Assembly: GCF_900111675.1 (NCBI RefSeq)
Contig: NZ_FOHO01000001.1
Span: forward strand, 372,001-436,000
Direction: 5' to 3'
Origin: Paracoccus homiensis
Lineage (GTDB): Bacteria; Pseudomonadota; Alphaproteobacteria; Rhodobacterales; Rhodobacteraceae
DNA: 64,000 bases
In this document: positions 20,659 to 31,748 of the stretch, piece after piece
Layout: each line of letters starts with the position of its first letter
Position numbering within the stretch: position 1 is the first letter of the stretch
The notes under the pieces: model-generated
What the model was told of the DNA's origin: nothing
The model's input: the letters and a program-made list of their open reading frames with translations, nothing else
The model's database searches: none
Position numbers and translations under genes: made by a program

Positions 20659-20732
20659 CGCCCGCCGCATCGAACAGCGTTTGACATTCCGCGGCCGTCG
20701 GGCTTCGTTGCCCGCATCACAGGAGAAAACGC

Positions 20733-21512
20733 ATGGATCTAGGTATCAAGGGCAAACGCGGACTGGTCTGCGCCGCATCGAAAGGCTTGGGCCGTGGCTG
20801 CGCCGAGGCGCTGGCCGAAGCCGGGGTCAATCTGGTGATCAACAGTCGCAATGAAGCCGACATCACCAGAACCGCGCAGGAGATCGCGTCCAGATACGGC
20901 GTCGAAGTCACACCGGTCGCCGCCGACATCACCACCGAAGATGGCCGCGCCAAGGTTCTTGAGGCCGTCGGTCAGGCAGATATCCTTGTGACCAATGCAG
21001 GCGGCCCGCCGCCGGGGGTATGGACCGACTGGAACCGCGAGGATTTCATCAAGGCCATCGACGCGAACATGCTGTCCTCGGTCGCCCTGATGCAGGCGCT
21101 TGTCCCCGGCATGATGCAGCGTGGCTGGGGCCGCGTAGTCAACATCACCTCGCAATCCGTCCGCTCGCCGATTGCCGTTCTGGGCCTGTCGAACACCGCC
21201 CGCGCAGGCCTGACCGGCTTTGTCGCCGGCATGTCACGGCAGGTCGCGGGCAGTGGCGTCTGTGTAAACAACATCCTGCCCGGCATTCACGCAACCGACC
21301 GTGCGGACAGTCTTGATCGCGGCGTCGCAGAGAAAGAGGGCATCACGATTGACGAGGCCCGCACCCGGCGTCAGGCCGGCATCCCGACCGGCACCTATGG
21401 CCGCGCCGATGATTTCGGCGCCACCTGCGCCTTCCTGTGCAGCCAGCAGGCCCGATTCATCGTCGGCCAGAACATCCTGCTGGACGGCGGTGCCCTGAAC
21501 GTGACGATCTAG
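20733..21512 (+). CDS. Atypical short-chain dehydrogenase/reductase-family protein
   Basis: The 259-residue protein has the SDR Rossmann fold and resembles 3-oxoacyl-ACP reductases, with the NAG motif (ILVTNAGGPPPG, 84-95) and the C-terminal GQNILLDGGALNV. Key residues differ from the classical family. The cofactor motif TGxxxGxG reads CAASKGLG (13-20). The active-site YxxxK is replaced by SNTAR (153-157), so the catalytic Tyr and Lys are absent, though Ser140 in NITSQS remains. A divergent SDR subgroup with these changes is known. Substrate and even oxidoreductase activity are uncertain. It stands between rpe and an ABC ATPase with no obvious partner. Confidence 0.85.
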   Translation: MDLGIKGKRGLVCAASKGLGRGCAEALAEAGVNLVINSRNEADITRTAQEIASRYGVEVTPVAADITTEDGRAKVLEAVGQADILVTNAGGPPPGVWTDWNREDFIKAIDANMLSSVALMQALVPGMMQRGWGRVVNITSQSVRSPIAVLGLSNTARAGLTGFVAGMSRQVAGSGVCVNNILPGIHATDRADSLDRGVAEKEGITIDEARTRRQAGIPTGTYGRADDFGATCAFLCSQQARFIVGQNILLDGGALNVTI

Positions 21513-21583
21513 GCCCCATGCTTGCGGGTTCCGCCTGCCCCTGCTAGGGCGGGCGGAACCACGCGACCAATCCGGCAAGCCCC

Positions 21584-22663
21584 GTGACCGCCAAACCCCG
21601 CCTTGAGGTTCAGAACCTGATCCGCGCCTTCGATGGCAAGCGGGTTGTCGACGATGTGTCCTTTACCGTCCTGCCGGGGCAGGTCGCCTGCCTGCTGGGT
21701 CCTTCGGGCTGCGGCAAATCGACGACATTGCGGATCGTGGCCGGGGTCGACATGCAGGACAGCGGGCGCATTCTGGTCGATGGAAAGCTGATCTGCGACA
21801 CGCATTTCCGGGTGCCGCCCGAACGTCGCGCCATCGGCCTGATGTTTCAGGATTTCGCGCTGTTTCCGCACCTGCCGGTCAGCGAGAATGTCGCATTTGG
21901 CCTGAAAGGCGGCTTTGTCGCCAACCGTGCCCGCGTCGTCGAGCTGTTGGAGCGGGTGCAGATGGCCCGCCATATCGACAGCTATCCGCACGAGCTGTCT
22001 GGCGGCGAACAACAGCGCGTCGCACTGGCCCGCGCCCTGGCACCGCGACCGCGCATCCTGTTGATGGACGAACCCTTCAGCGGGCTGGACGAACGGCTGC
22101 GCGACGGGATCCGTGACGAAACACTGGGGCTGCTGAAAGACGAGGGAACAGCCGTTCTGCTTGTCACCCATGAACCGCATGAAGCGATGCGCATGGCCGA
22201 TCAGATCCTGCTGATGCGCAATGGCAAGATCGTACAGCAAGGCGCGCCCTACAACCTGTACAATGCGCCCGTGGATCGGCAGGCCGCGGCATTTTTCAGC
22301 GATATCAACGTCTTGACAGGATGCGTCCAGGGTGCGCTGACGGAAACGCCCTTTGGGCGCTTTCTGACGCCCGGTGTGCCGGACGGCAAGCATGTCGAGA
22401 TCGTGATCCGGCCACAGCATCTGAAGATCGATTTCGACCGCGCCGGACAGGGCCCTGCGCCCACGGCGCAAAACGGGACGGCCGCGCTGGCGCGGGTTGT
22501 CCGGGCCCGGTATCTGGGTCGCGAATCGCTGGTCGAATTCTCGACCGATCAAGGGGGGATCGCGCTGAACGCGACCGTGCCCGGCGTGTTTCTGCCGCCG
22601 GCCGGCACCCCGATGTGGCTGATGTTGCGCCGCGACCGGGTCTTTGTGTTTCCCAAGACCTGA
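21584..22663 (+). CDS. FbpC/PotA-type ABC transporter ATP-binding protein (orphan)
   Basis: This is a 359-residue importer ATPase with the full motif set: Walker A GPSGCGKST (near 40-48), Q-loop LMFQDFALFPHL, signature LSGGEQQRVALARAL, Walker B ILLMDEPFSGLDE and switch LVTHE. A C-terminal TOBE-like extension (about 245-355) is typical of ferric-iron, polyamine and sulfate importers; the first block resembles FbpC most. The start is a GTG at 21584. No binding protein or permease gene lies beside it, so its partners must be elsewhere and the substrate is unproven. Confidence 0.85.
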   Translation: MTAKPRLEVQNLIRAFDGKRVVDDVSFTVLPGQVACLLGPSGCGKSTTLRIVAGVDMQDSGRILVDGKLICDTHFRVPPERRAIGLMFQDFALFPHLPVSENVAFGLKGGFVANRARVVELLERVQMARHIDSYPHELSGGEQQRVALARALAPRPRILLMDEPFSGLDERLRDGIRDETLGLLKDEGTAVLLVTHEPHEAMRMADQILLMRNGKIVQQGAPYNLYNAPVDRQAAAFFSDINVLTGCVQGALTETPFGRFLTPGVPDGKHVEIVIRPQHLKIDFDRAGQGPAPTAQNGTAALARVVRARYLGRESLVEFSTDQGGIALNATVPGVFLPPAGTPMWLMLRRDRVFVFPKT

Positions 22664-22761
22664 GGCCTGCGGCCCGCCCGTCATCCGATTGCGACCTTCC
22701 GGCATGCGTCTACGACAAAAGGCTTGCGCCATCCGCGCCGCGCGGATAGCTGTGAACAAGG

Positions 22762-22918
22762 AATTCGGGAGAAGCCGGTGAAACGCCGGTGCCGAAGGAG
22801 CAGCCGCCCCGGCGAACTCTCAGGCAAAAGGACCGTCTTCCATCAAGACTCTGGAGAGAGGCCGAAAGGCCCGCCGAAGGGATAACGATCTCAGGCGTCC
22901 GCAAGGACAGGGACAGAG
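22762..22918 (+). promoter_or_regulatory. Tandem glycine riboswitch (gcvT motif, two aptamers)
   Basis: The leader of gcvT contains two consecutive glycine aptamers. The first (about 22762-22848) begins with CGGGAGAAGCC, includes GCCGAAGGAGCA and ends with the AACTCTCAGGCAAAAGGACC block. The second (about 22849-22918) begins CTGGAGAGAGGCC, includes GCCGAAGGGATAA and ends with ATCTCAGGC and GGACAGGGACAGAG. The order and repeated core match the known cooperative tandem glycine riboswitch, which turns on the cleavage system when glycine is in excess. About 70 bases separate it from the gcvT ATG. Confidence 0.95.
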
Positions 22919-22988
22919 GGGGCATCGGAGCGCGGAGCTATCCGCAATCACGGTGCCGGTCTGTCCGGCGACACACAGAGGAGGCCAC

Positions 22989-24113
22989 ATGGCCGAGGAA
23001 CTGCGCCGGACCGGTCTGTATGACCTGCATGTCGCCCAAGGGGCGCGCATGGTCCCGTTTGCGGGCTGGGAAATGCCCGTCCAATATCCGATGGGCGTCA
23101 TGGCCGAACATCTGCATACCCGCGACAAGGCCGGTCTGTTCGATGTCAGCCATATGGGGCAGGTGCTTGTTCATCCGCTGGACGGTGACTTGGACAGCGC
23201 GGGTGCCGCGCTGGAAACCGTGATCGCGGCCGCCGTGCTGGGCCTGCCCGAGGGGCGTCAGCGTTACGGCCTGTTCACCAATGAGCGCGGCGGCATTCTG
23301 GACGATCTGATGTTTGCCAATCGCGGCGATCACTATCTGCTGGTCGTCAACGCCGCCTGTGCCGAACAGGACATCGCCATTCTGCAAGGCCTGTCAGGGG
23401 TCAAGGTCACGCCGGTGACCGATCGCGGGCTGATCGCGTTGCAAGGCCCCAAGGCCGCCGAGGTGCTGGCCCGCCTGCTGCCCGCCGCCGCCGAGATGCG
23501 TTTCATGGACAGTCGCAGCCTTGACTGGAACGGTGTCGATCTGTGGCTGTCGCGGTCGGGTTATACCGGCGAGGATGGGTTCGAGATTTCCGTTCCGAAT
23601 GATTGTCTGGCCGCATTCGCCCAGGCATTGCTGGATCATGATGAGGTCGCCCCGATCGGCCTGGGCGCCCGCGACAGCCTGCGGCTGGAAGCAGGGATGC
23701 CGCTTTATGGCCATGACATGACCGGTGATGTGACGCCGGCCGCCGCCGGGCTTGGCTGGGCGATTTCAAAGGCCCGCCGCGCCGATGGCGCACGCGAGGG
23801 CGGCTTTCCCGGTGCCGCGACGGTGCTGGCCGAGCTGGCAGATGGCGTCAGCCACACCCGTCGCGGGCTGCGCCCCGAGGGCCGCGCCCCAATCCGCGAG
23901 GGCGTGCAGATCTTTGCCGAAGCCGAAGGTGGTGCGCCGATCGGCGACGTCAGTTCCGGCAGCTTCGGTCCCTCGGTCGGCGGTCCGATCGCCATGGCCC
24001 GCATTCCGGTCGACCTGGCCGATGGCGCCACGGTCTTTGCCGAATTGCGCGGCAAGCGGATGCCCGTCACCGTCACCGCCCTGCCCTTCATCACCCCAAG
24101 CTACAAACGCTGA
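22989..24113 (+). CDS. gcvT: Glycine cleavage system T protein (aminomethyltransferase)
   Basis: GcvT takes the aminomethyl group from lipoyl-GcvH and, with tetrahydrofolate, releases ammonia and 5,10-methylene-THF. The 374-residue protein shows the family regions RTGLYDLHVAQGARMVPFAG, GLFDVSHMGQV, LALQGPKA-like IALQGPKAAEVL, SRSGYTGEDGFEISVP, and ARDSLRLEAGMPLYGHD. The ATG at 22989 was chosen for its CAGAGGAGGCC ribosome-binding site and family N-terminus; the frame extends 12 codons further upstream. It is the first gene of gcvT-gcvH-gcvP behind the glycine riboswitch. Confidence 0.97.
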   Translation: MAEELRRTGLYDLHVAQGARMVPFAGWEMPVQYPMGVMAEHLHTRDKAGLFDVSHMGQVLVHPLDGDLDSAGAALETVIAAAVLGLPEGRQRYGLFTNERGGILDDLMFANRGDHYLLVVNAACAEQDIAILQGLSGVKVTPVTDRGLIALQGPKAAEVLARLLPAAAEMRFMDSRSLDWNGVDLWLSRSGYTGEDGFEISVPNDCLAAFAQALLDHDEVAPIGLGARDSLRLEAGMPLYGHDMTGDVTPAAAGLGWAISKARRADGAREGGFPGAATVLAELADGVSHTRRGLRPEGRAPIREGVQIFAEAEGGAPIGDVSSGSFGPSVGGPIAMARIPVDLADGATVFAELRGKRMPVTVTALPFITPSYKR

Positions 24114-24124
24114 GGAGCTTCCCC

Positions 24125-24484
24125 ATGCTGAAATATACCGTCGATCACGAATGGCTGCGCGCCGAGGGCGATGAGATCGTCGTGGGCATCACCAAACATG
24201 CCAGCGAACAGCTGGGCGATGTCGTCTTCATCGAACTGCCCGAAGAGGGCCGCGAGGTCGAGGCCGAGGAAGAGGTTGTCGTGATCGAGTCGGTCAAGGC
24301 GGCCTCGGACATCACCGCCCCCGTGGCCGGCGTCATCACCGCCGTGAACAGCGATCTGGCCGACAACCCGGGCAATGTGAATGACGACCCGATGGCGGCC
24401 TGGTTCTTTCGGATCAAGCCGGCCTCGCTGGATGTGCTGGACAGCTTCATGGACGAAGCCGCCTATGGCGAGCTGATCGGCTGA
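24125..24484 (+). CDS. gcvH: Glycine cleavage system H protein
   Basis: GcvH carries the aminomethyl intermediate on a lipoylated lysine and shuttles it among GcvP, GcvT and the dihydrolipoyl dehydrogenase. The 119-residue protein is full length. The lipoylation site is in the motif [12 protein letters not shown] (lysine near residue 59), within the expected hammerhead fold ([20 protein letters not shown] at the start). It lies 11 bases after gcvT. Confidence 0.97.
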   Translation: MLKYTVDHEWLRAEGDEIVVGITKHASEQLGDVVFIELPEEGREVEAEEEVVVIESVKAASDITAPVAGVITAVNSDLADNPGNVNDDPMAAWFFRIKPASLDVLDSFMDEAAYGELIG

Positions 24485-24492
24485 GGCGGTTT

Positions 24493-24541
24493 CCGGGGCC
24501 GTCCCGGCCCCGGTCCGGGTATTTGGACAAAGAAGAAGGGG
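24493..24541. repeat. Intergenic hairpin and conserved repeat segment between gcvH and gcvP
   Basis: A nine-base perfect stem (CCGGGGCCG / CGGCCCCGG, loop TCC, 24493-24513) is followed by GGGTATTTGGACAAAGAAGAA (24517-24538; shown here in part). This A-rich tail after a GC palindrome is a recurring intergenic sequence in Rhodobacteraceae, from my knowledge of the family. The hairpin could reduce read-through into gcvP or stabilise the gcvTH mRNA. Confidence 0.5.
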
Positions 24542-24567
24542 CGGCTTGTCCCCTTATGGATAGCGGC

Positions 24568-27405
<2,838 letters not shown>

Positions 27406-27415
27406 TCAGAATGAC

Positions 27416-27437
27416 GGGGCGCAGTCCGCTGCGCCCC
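27416..27437. terminator. Hairpin between convergent gcvP and the Hint gene
   Basis: A perfect nine-base stem (GGGGCGCAG / CTGCGCCCC) with a four-base loop lies between the gcvP stop and the end of the opposing Hint gene. No T run follows on either strand, so termination strength is uncertain, but the position suits a shared bidirectional terminator. Confidence 0.55.
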
Positions 27438-27445
27438 GCGCCCGA

Positions 27446-28603
27446 TCAGATGCGGTCGATCAGTGGCACCCCATCGGTCGCGTGCAGACCTGCAAATTCG
27501 CGCGCCTTCCGTCCCTGCGCGACCACGCGGGCGAAATCCGCGCTGTCCTGTGCGGCGTCGCGCAGGCCCGGAAATATCGCGAACAGTTCGGCCTTGGCCG
27601 CCTTGCCCACGGCGGCCAGCGCCTGCGCCCCCGCGAACAGCGATTCCGCATCGGCACCATTCGCACGAACGATCTCGTGCCGGTCGAACATGAAGTGAAC
27701 ATAGGTCACGGTCCGAACGTCCCCGGCGATGGCGATGCCATCGACGGCGATCAATTGCTTGACCGCGACCAGAACCTCATCCGTTCCGAACATCTGTTGC
27801 GCAATGGCGGAACGGGCAAGCACGCGATGCTGCGGCGACAACAGCAGGTCATGTTCGGGGATATTTCGCCCCAGCGCCCCGGCAGTGATGCGGATCGGGC
27901 GCGCGTTTGGATTGGCTGCAAGCTCGGCTGCGGAATAGCTGCGCATATCGATCCAGCGAACCGGCTGCGGCCCGCGATCCCTGGTGTTGACCAGATCCCC
28001 GACGCGCAGCCCATCGGCCCGCACTGCCCCCACAGGCGTGTCGATCATCGCGTCGCCGGCAAAGCAGATCGGATAGGCCACGGCGTTGAAAGCGGAATCG
28101 CCTTCCTCGGGCGGGCCCGCGGCGATCACACCATCGCCATCATAATCGACATTCGTATCGCGATCGAGGCTGAAGCTGCCGCCCGTGGCGATGGGATGTT
28201 CGGGCGCCACAAGAAGGTTCTGCAAATTCGGTGCGCCGGGATCGGATGAGACCAGAACCGAACCGTTGAACCGCACATAGACATCGCCAAGACCGCTGAT
28301 ATCGCCCTGAATATTGGCGGTCTGTCCCGGATTCTGGGGTCCGTAGGTGTATTTCGGGATACCCGCCGCATAATCGGCTGCGCTGTCATAGACGACAATT
28401 CCCGTGATGACGCTGCTGCCATTTAACTGACCATCAGCGGTCTCGTTCTCGGCAGTGATGACGATCAGGTCGTCCGTGTCGAACAGGCGCTGACCGTTGC
28501 TGATCGTCAGCGTGCCCGCCCCATCATTGCCGCCGCTGCTGTTTGTGCCGACATTCGCGTTGTTGGCAATGAAATCGCCCGAAACCGAAAACTCTATCGC
28601 CAT
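27446..28603 (-). CDS. Hint-domain (Hedgehog/intein-type, Hint_2) protein
   Basis: The 385-residue protein has an N-terminal region (about 1-175) rich in Gly, Asp and Asn, including a calcium-loop-like DYDGDGVI at 153-160. A Hint domain follows from Cys180 (PICFAGDAMIDTPVGAV, GLRVGDLV, the RPIRITAGALG block, LLLSPQHRVLAR at 253-264, and HFMFDRHEIVRANG at 303-316). Cys180 is the position used for the N-S acyl shift in Hint domains. Proteins of this type are common in Rhodobacteraceae, often secreted and sometimes fused to RTX repeats, but their function is not established. No signal peptide is visible. It lies 92 bases downstream of a response-regulator gene on the same strand, which may or may not mean co-transcription. 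Confidence 0.87.
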   Translation of the reverse strand: MAIEFSVSGDFIANNANVGTNSSGGNDGAGTLTISNGQRLFDTDDLIVITAENETADGQLNGSSVITGIVVYDSAADYAAGIPKYTYGPQNPGQTANIQGDISGLGDVYVRFNGSVLVSSDPGAPNLQNLLVAPEHPIATGGSFSLDRDTNVDYDGDGVIAAGPPEEGDSAFNAVAYPICFAGDAMIDTPVGAVRADGLRVGDLVNTRDRGPQPVRWIDMRSYSAAELAANPNARPIRITAGALGRNIPEHDLLLSPQHRVLARSAIAQQMFGTDEVLVAVKQLIAVDGIAIAGDVRTVTYVHFMFDRHEIVRANGADAESLFAGAQALAAVGKAAKAELFAIFPGLRDAAQDSADFARVVAQGRKAREFAGLHATDGVPLIDRI

Positions 28604-28630
28604 CGCCTGTGCTTTCGCCTGATACCCGAT

Positions 28631-28660
28631 CCCTGATGACCGTTGATGATAGGTCAGGGG
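28631..28660. promoter_or_regulatory. Dyad upstream of the Hint gene
   Basis: The 92-base gap between the response regulator and the Hint gene contains TGACC (28637-28641) and GGTCA (28652-28656) arms with a 10-base spacer, inside a wider CCCTGA ... TCAGGG pair. The centre lies about 43 bases upstream of the Hint start. It could be an operator for the neighbouring LuxR-type regulator or a leader hairpin; by-eye evidence only. Confidence 0.35.
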
Positions 28661-28695
28661 CGATATTAATCAACGATCTTGCGCGGCGGCGGGCG

Positions 28696-29325
28696 TCAGG
28701 CCGTCGGCGTCTCGCCTTCGCGGGACAGGCCGATAAGCTCGGCGACCGAGCTGACCTCAAGCTTTTCAAAGATGCGGGCGCGGTGATGTTCCACTGTCCG
28801 CGGGCTGATGCCCAGATCCGCGGCGATCTGCTTGTTCGAGACCAGCGACGGGTTCGACAGGATGAATTCCGCGATCTCGCGTTCGCGCGGGGTCAGCCGA
28901 TCGAAACGGGCCTGCCATTGCTGCGAGGCGCTTTGCTGTTCGGCCTGCTCGCGCGAAATGGCCAGGGCCTGGTCGATCCGCTCGACCAGTTGCGACTGGC
29001 TGAACGGTTTTTGCAGAAAGTCGATGGCCCCGGCCTTGATCGCCCGAACCGATTCCGGCACCCCGCCATGACCGGTCACGAAGATGATCGGCAGCGTGTG
29101 CCCGCTGTGACGCAGCCGGTCCTGCAATTCCAGCCCGTTCATTCCGGGCATGCCATAATCCAGCACAAGGCACCCCTGCCGCATGCCGGTATAGGTCGCC
29201 AGAAACGATGCCGCCGATTCATGGCATTCGACCCGGTAGCCGCGCCGGGTCAACGCCCGCGACAGCGAAACGCGGATTGCCGCGTCGTCATCGACGATGA
29301 AAACGGTCTGCTCGATGCCGGTCAT
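28696..29325 (-). CDS. FixJ/NarL-type response regulator (receiver + LuxR HTH)
   Basis: The 209-residue regulator has an N-terminal receiver domain with phosphoacceptor Asp56 (CLVLDYGMPGMNG) and conserved Lys in FLQKPF. A C-terminal LuxR-type helix-turn-helix follows at about 145-200 (DRLTPREREIAEFILSN, SNKQIAADLGISPRTVEHHR). The pattern of the receiver (TGHGGVPESVRAIKAGAIDF) is FixJ-like. The ATG at 29325 overlaps the kinase stop by four bases, so kinase and regulator are co-translated partners. Its likely targets are nearby genes such as the Hint gene or distant catabolic genes; the sequence does not say which. Confidence 0.92.
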   Translation of the reverse strand: MTGIEQTVFIVDDDAAIRVSLSRALTRRGYRVECHESAASFLATYTGMRQGCLVLDYGMPGMNGLELQDRLRHSGHTLPIIFVTGHGGVPESVRAIKAGAIDFLQKPFSQSQLVERIDQALAISREQAEQQSASQQWQARFDRLTPREREIAEFILSNPSLVSNKQIAADLGISPRTVEHHRARIFEKLEVSSVAELIGLSREGETPTA

Positions 29326-31655
29326 GCGGGATCCTCCTTGTGCTGCGGGGTCGTGCGGGTCGGGGCCAGAGGCAGCGAAAAGCGGAAACAGGCGCCCGCC
29401 GCGCCGTTCCGATCCAACCAGATCTCGCCGCCATTGCCTTCGACGATGGTGTGGCACAGGGACAGGCCCAGCCCCATGCCGTCTGCCTTGGTGGTTTCGA
29501 ATTGCGAAAACAGCTCTCGACCCGCGGGAATGCCCGGACCGGTATCCTGAACCGAGACAAGCATCATCTGCTGCGACACCTTGGCATCGATCACGATCTG
29601 GCGGCCCGAGGGGTCGGTGACGGACATCGCCTCGATCGCGTTGCGGACCAGGTTGACGATCACTTGGGCGATCTGCACGCGATTCGCCTCGACCGGGGGC
29701 AGGCCTGCGGGGATCTGTGAATGCAGGACCACATTCGCCTCGGACAGTTCGGCCAACAGCAGTTTTGACGTCTGTTCGACCAGATCCCGCAGCGAGAAGG
29801 CGGACTTGGCCCCTTCGTCCTTGCGGATGAACCCCCGCAACGCGCGGATGATTTCGCCCGCGCGATGCGATTGCTGGTTCATTTCCTGAAGAATCTCGTA
29901 CAGTTCGGGATCGACCTGCTTCTGATCTTCCAGCACCAGAAGCGCGGTTTCGGCATTGGCAGAAATCGCGGTCAGCGGCTGGTTCAGTTCATGGGCCAAT
30001 CCTGCGGCCATCTGGCCCATCGTGTTGCCACGGGCCAGATGCGACATATCCCGGTTCAGTTTCAGGATCTCTTGTTCCATCACCTTACTGTCGGAAATAT
30101 CTTCGATCATGACCACCCCATGCGCAATATTGCCGTCGCGGTCGCGGACCTTGAAGGCGCGGGCGCTGATCCAGATCAGGCTGCCATCCTTGCGACGGCA
30201 GCGCAGTTCATGGGCGATGTCGTAATCCCCGGCAAGAAAACCCTCGCTGATGGTCTCCCCTTCGGCGATCAGATCGACAAAGCGGATGGTGCGCAATTCC
30301 GCCTCGGAATAGCCGGTGATCTTGCTGAAATGGGCATTCGTCCGTTCCAATGCGCCCGTCTGCGGCTGGATCTGGGCCATGCCCCAGGGCGATTGCGCGA
30401 AGGCCTGTTCATATTCCTGTTCGGTCGCGCGCCGCGCCACGATCTGCTGGACCAGCGCCGAATTCGCGGCCTCAAGCTCTCGGTAGGTGCGCGGCATCGG
30501 TTCGGCGGGGTCGATCTCGCCCTGATTGATCAGGGCCGAGCGGATGGCGAACGCCTTGACCGGCTTGTTGATGATGCTGGCCAGGGCCAGCCCAACCAGC
30601 CCGGTGATTGCGGCCACGACCGCCGCGATCCAGATGTTCAGCACCCGGTTTTCCTTCAGCGCCTGGGTGAAATCCTTTTCGGGCGCATAGACGCCGATGG
30701 TCCAGGGCAGGCGGTCGCTGATGGTGGGCAGCACCGTTGCGACATAGCTTTCGCCGTTCAGGATGAATTGCTGCGGGCGTTCCTGCCAGACCAGCACCCG
30801 CCCCTGCCGCATCAGTGGCGCAAAGGCGGCGCGGGCGATCGGATCCTCCAATTCGCTGATATTGGAAAAACGCAGCGTGCCGTCGGTATCCTCGGTCTTG
30901 ATCAGTTCGGGATCGGGATGGGCGATGACATCGCCGTTTCGGTTCAGGATCAGCGCGCCGCCATGCTGCCCCACCCGAAGCTGCGCCAGAAAATTCGAGA
31001 TCATGCTGATCTCGATATCGACGCCGACAACGCCCTGCACCTCACTATCGGCACCGATCACCGGCGAGGCCAGCGTGATCCCCGGCTGCTGGGACGAGAA
31101 GAAGATATAGGGATCGGTCCAGATCGTGCCCCGCGTTTCCTGGGCCCGTATGAACCAGGGTCGCGTGCGCGGGTCGAACATGTCGTCGGGATCATACAGC
31201 TCATCCACGATCTTGTAGTCGTCGTCGCGCCAGATATAGCGGACCGAGCGTTCGTCGCCGGTGCGGATGATCTTGGTGCGGAACGGGCCGGCCCCCTCGG
31301 GGCTGCGCATCACATACAGAAAGCTGCCATCGGCGCCGCCGAAATAGATGCCCGAAAACTGGGGCGAGATCTGCAACTGCTGAAACAGCAGTTGTTCCAG
31401 CAGCACGGTATTGTCGCTGGCGACCACCCGGCTTTGGGCAAGCCGCGCGGCAAGCTGCGCGGCACCCTCGGCGGGGCTGAGGAAACCCTTGGAATGTTCG
31501 ATCGTGTTGGTGCCGACATCGCGCAAAAGGTCGCGGGCATGTTGCAGCAGGGCGCGTTCCGACGACAGATAGCTGGAAAAGACCACCAGCAGGATCGCCA
31601 GAAACTGCGTTCCCGCAAGACACAGCGCCAACAGCGCACCAAGGGATTTCTTCAT
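29322..31655 (-). CDS. Sensor histidine kinase with dCache, PAS, HisKA and HATPase domains
   Basis: The 777-residue membrane kinase starts with a transmembrane helix (about 8-30), then a periplasmic double-Cache ligand-binding domain (about 35-330), a second transmembrane helix (about 340-362), a linker, and a PAS domain (about 415-525). A HisKA helix with phosphorylated His555 (MAAGLAHELNQPLTAISANA) and a C-terminal ATPase with N, G1 and G2 boxes (NLVRNAIEAM, VQDTGPGIP, GMGLGLSLCHTIVE) follow. The dCache domain suggests sensing of a small extracellular metabolite such as an organic or amino acid. It is four-base coupled to the FixJ-type regulator gene downstream. Confidence 0.93.
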   Translation of the reverse strand: MKKSLGALLALCLAGTQFLAILLVVFSSYLSSERALLQHARDLLRDVGTNTIEHSKGFLSPAEGAAQLAARLAQSRVVASDNTVLLEQLLFQQLQISPQFSGIYFGGADGSFLYVMRSPEGAGPFRTKIIRTGDERSVRYIWRDDDYKIVDELYDPDDMFDPRTRPWFIRAQETRGTIWTDPYIFFSSQQPGITLASPVIGADSEVQGVVGVDIEISMISNFLAQLRVGQHGGALILNRNGDVIAHPDPELIKTEDTDGTLRFSNISELEDPIARAAFAPLMRQGRVLVWQERPQQFILNGESYVATVLPTISDRLPWTIGVYAPEKDFTQALKENRVLNIWIAAVVAAITGLVGLALASIINKPVKAFAIRSALINQGEIDPAEPMPRTYRELEAANSALVQQIVARRATEQEYEQAFAQSPWGMAQIQPQTGALERTNAHFSKITGYSEAELRTIRFVDLIAEGETISEGFLAGDYDIAHELRCRRKDGSLIWISARAFKVRDRDGNIAHGVVMIEDISDSKVMEQEILKLNRDMSHLARGNTMGQMAAGLAHELNQPLTAISANAETALLVLEDQKQVDPELYEILQEMNQQSHRAGEIIRALRGFIRKDEGAKSAFSLRDLVEQTSKLLLAELSEANVVLHSQIPAGLPPVEANRVQIAQVIVNLVRNAIEAMSVTDPSGRQIVIDAKVSQQMMLVSVQDTGPGIPAGRELFSQFETTKADGMGLGLSLCHTIVEGNGGEIWLDRNGAAGACFRFSLPLAPTRTTPQHKEDPA

Positions 31656-31748
31656 CTTTTCCGCCTCCGGACGGGTTGTTCCGGTCAGCGCGATAGCCGC
31701 AGCAGTCGCATCCCAAAATCCGTGGATCTACCTAAGTATCACTACGAA

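Noticed and set aside
24523-24567. The TTG at 24523 as the gcvP start.
   Set aside because: It lies inside a conserved intergenic repeat segment and adds 15 residues ([15 protein letters not shown]) not seen in the family; ATG 24568 or 24556 is more likely.
28609-29550. A 313-codon plus-strand frame opposite the response regulator.
   Set aside because: It is antisense to a clear receiver-HTH gene and has no recognisable domain.
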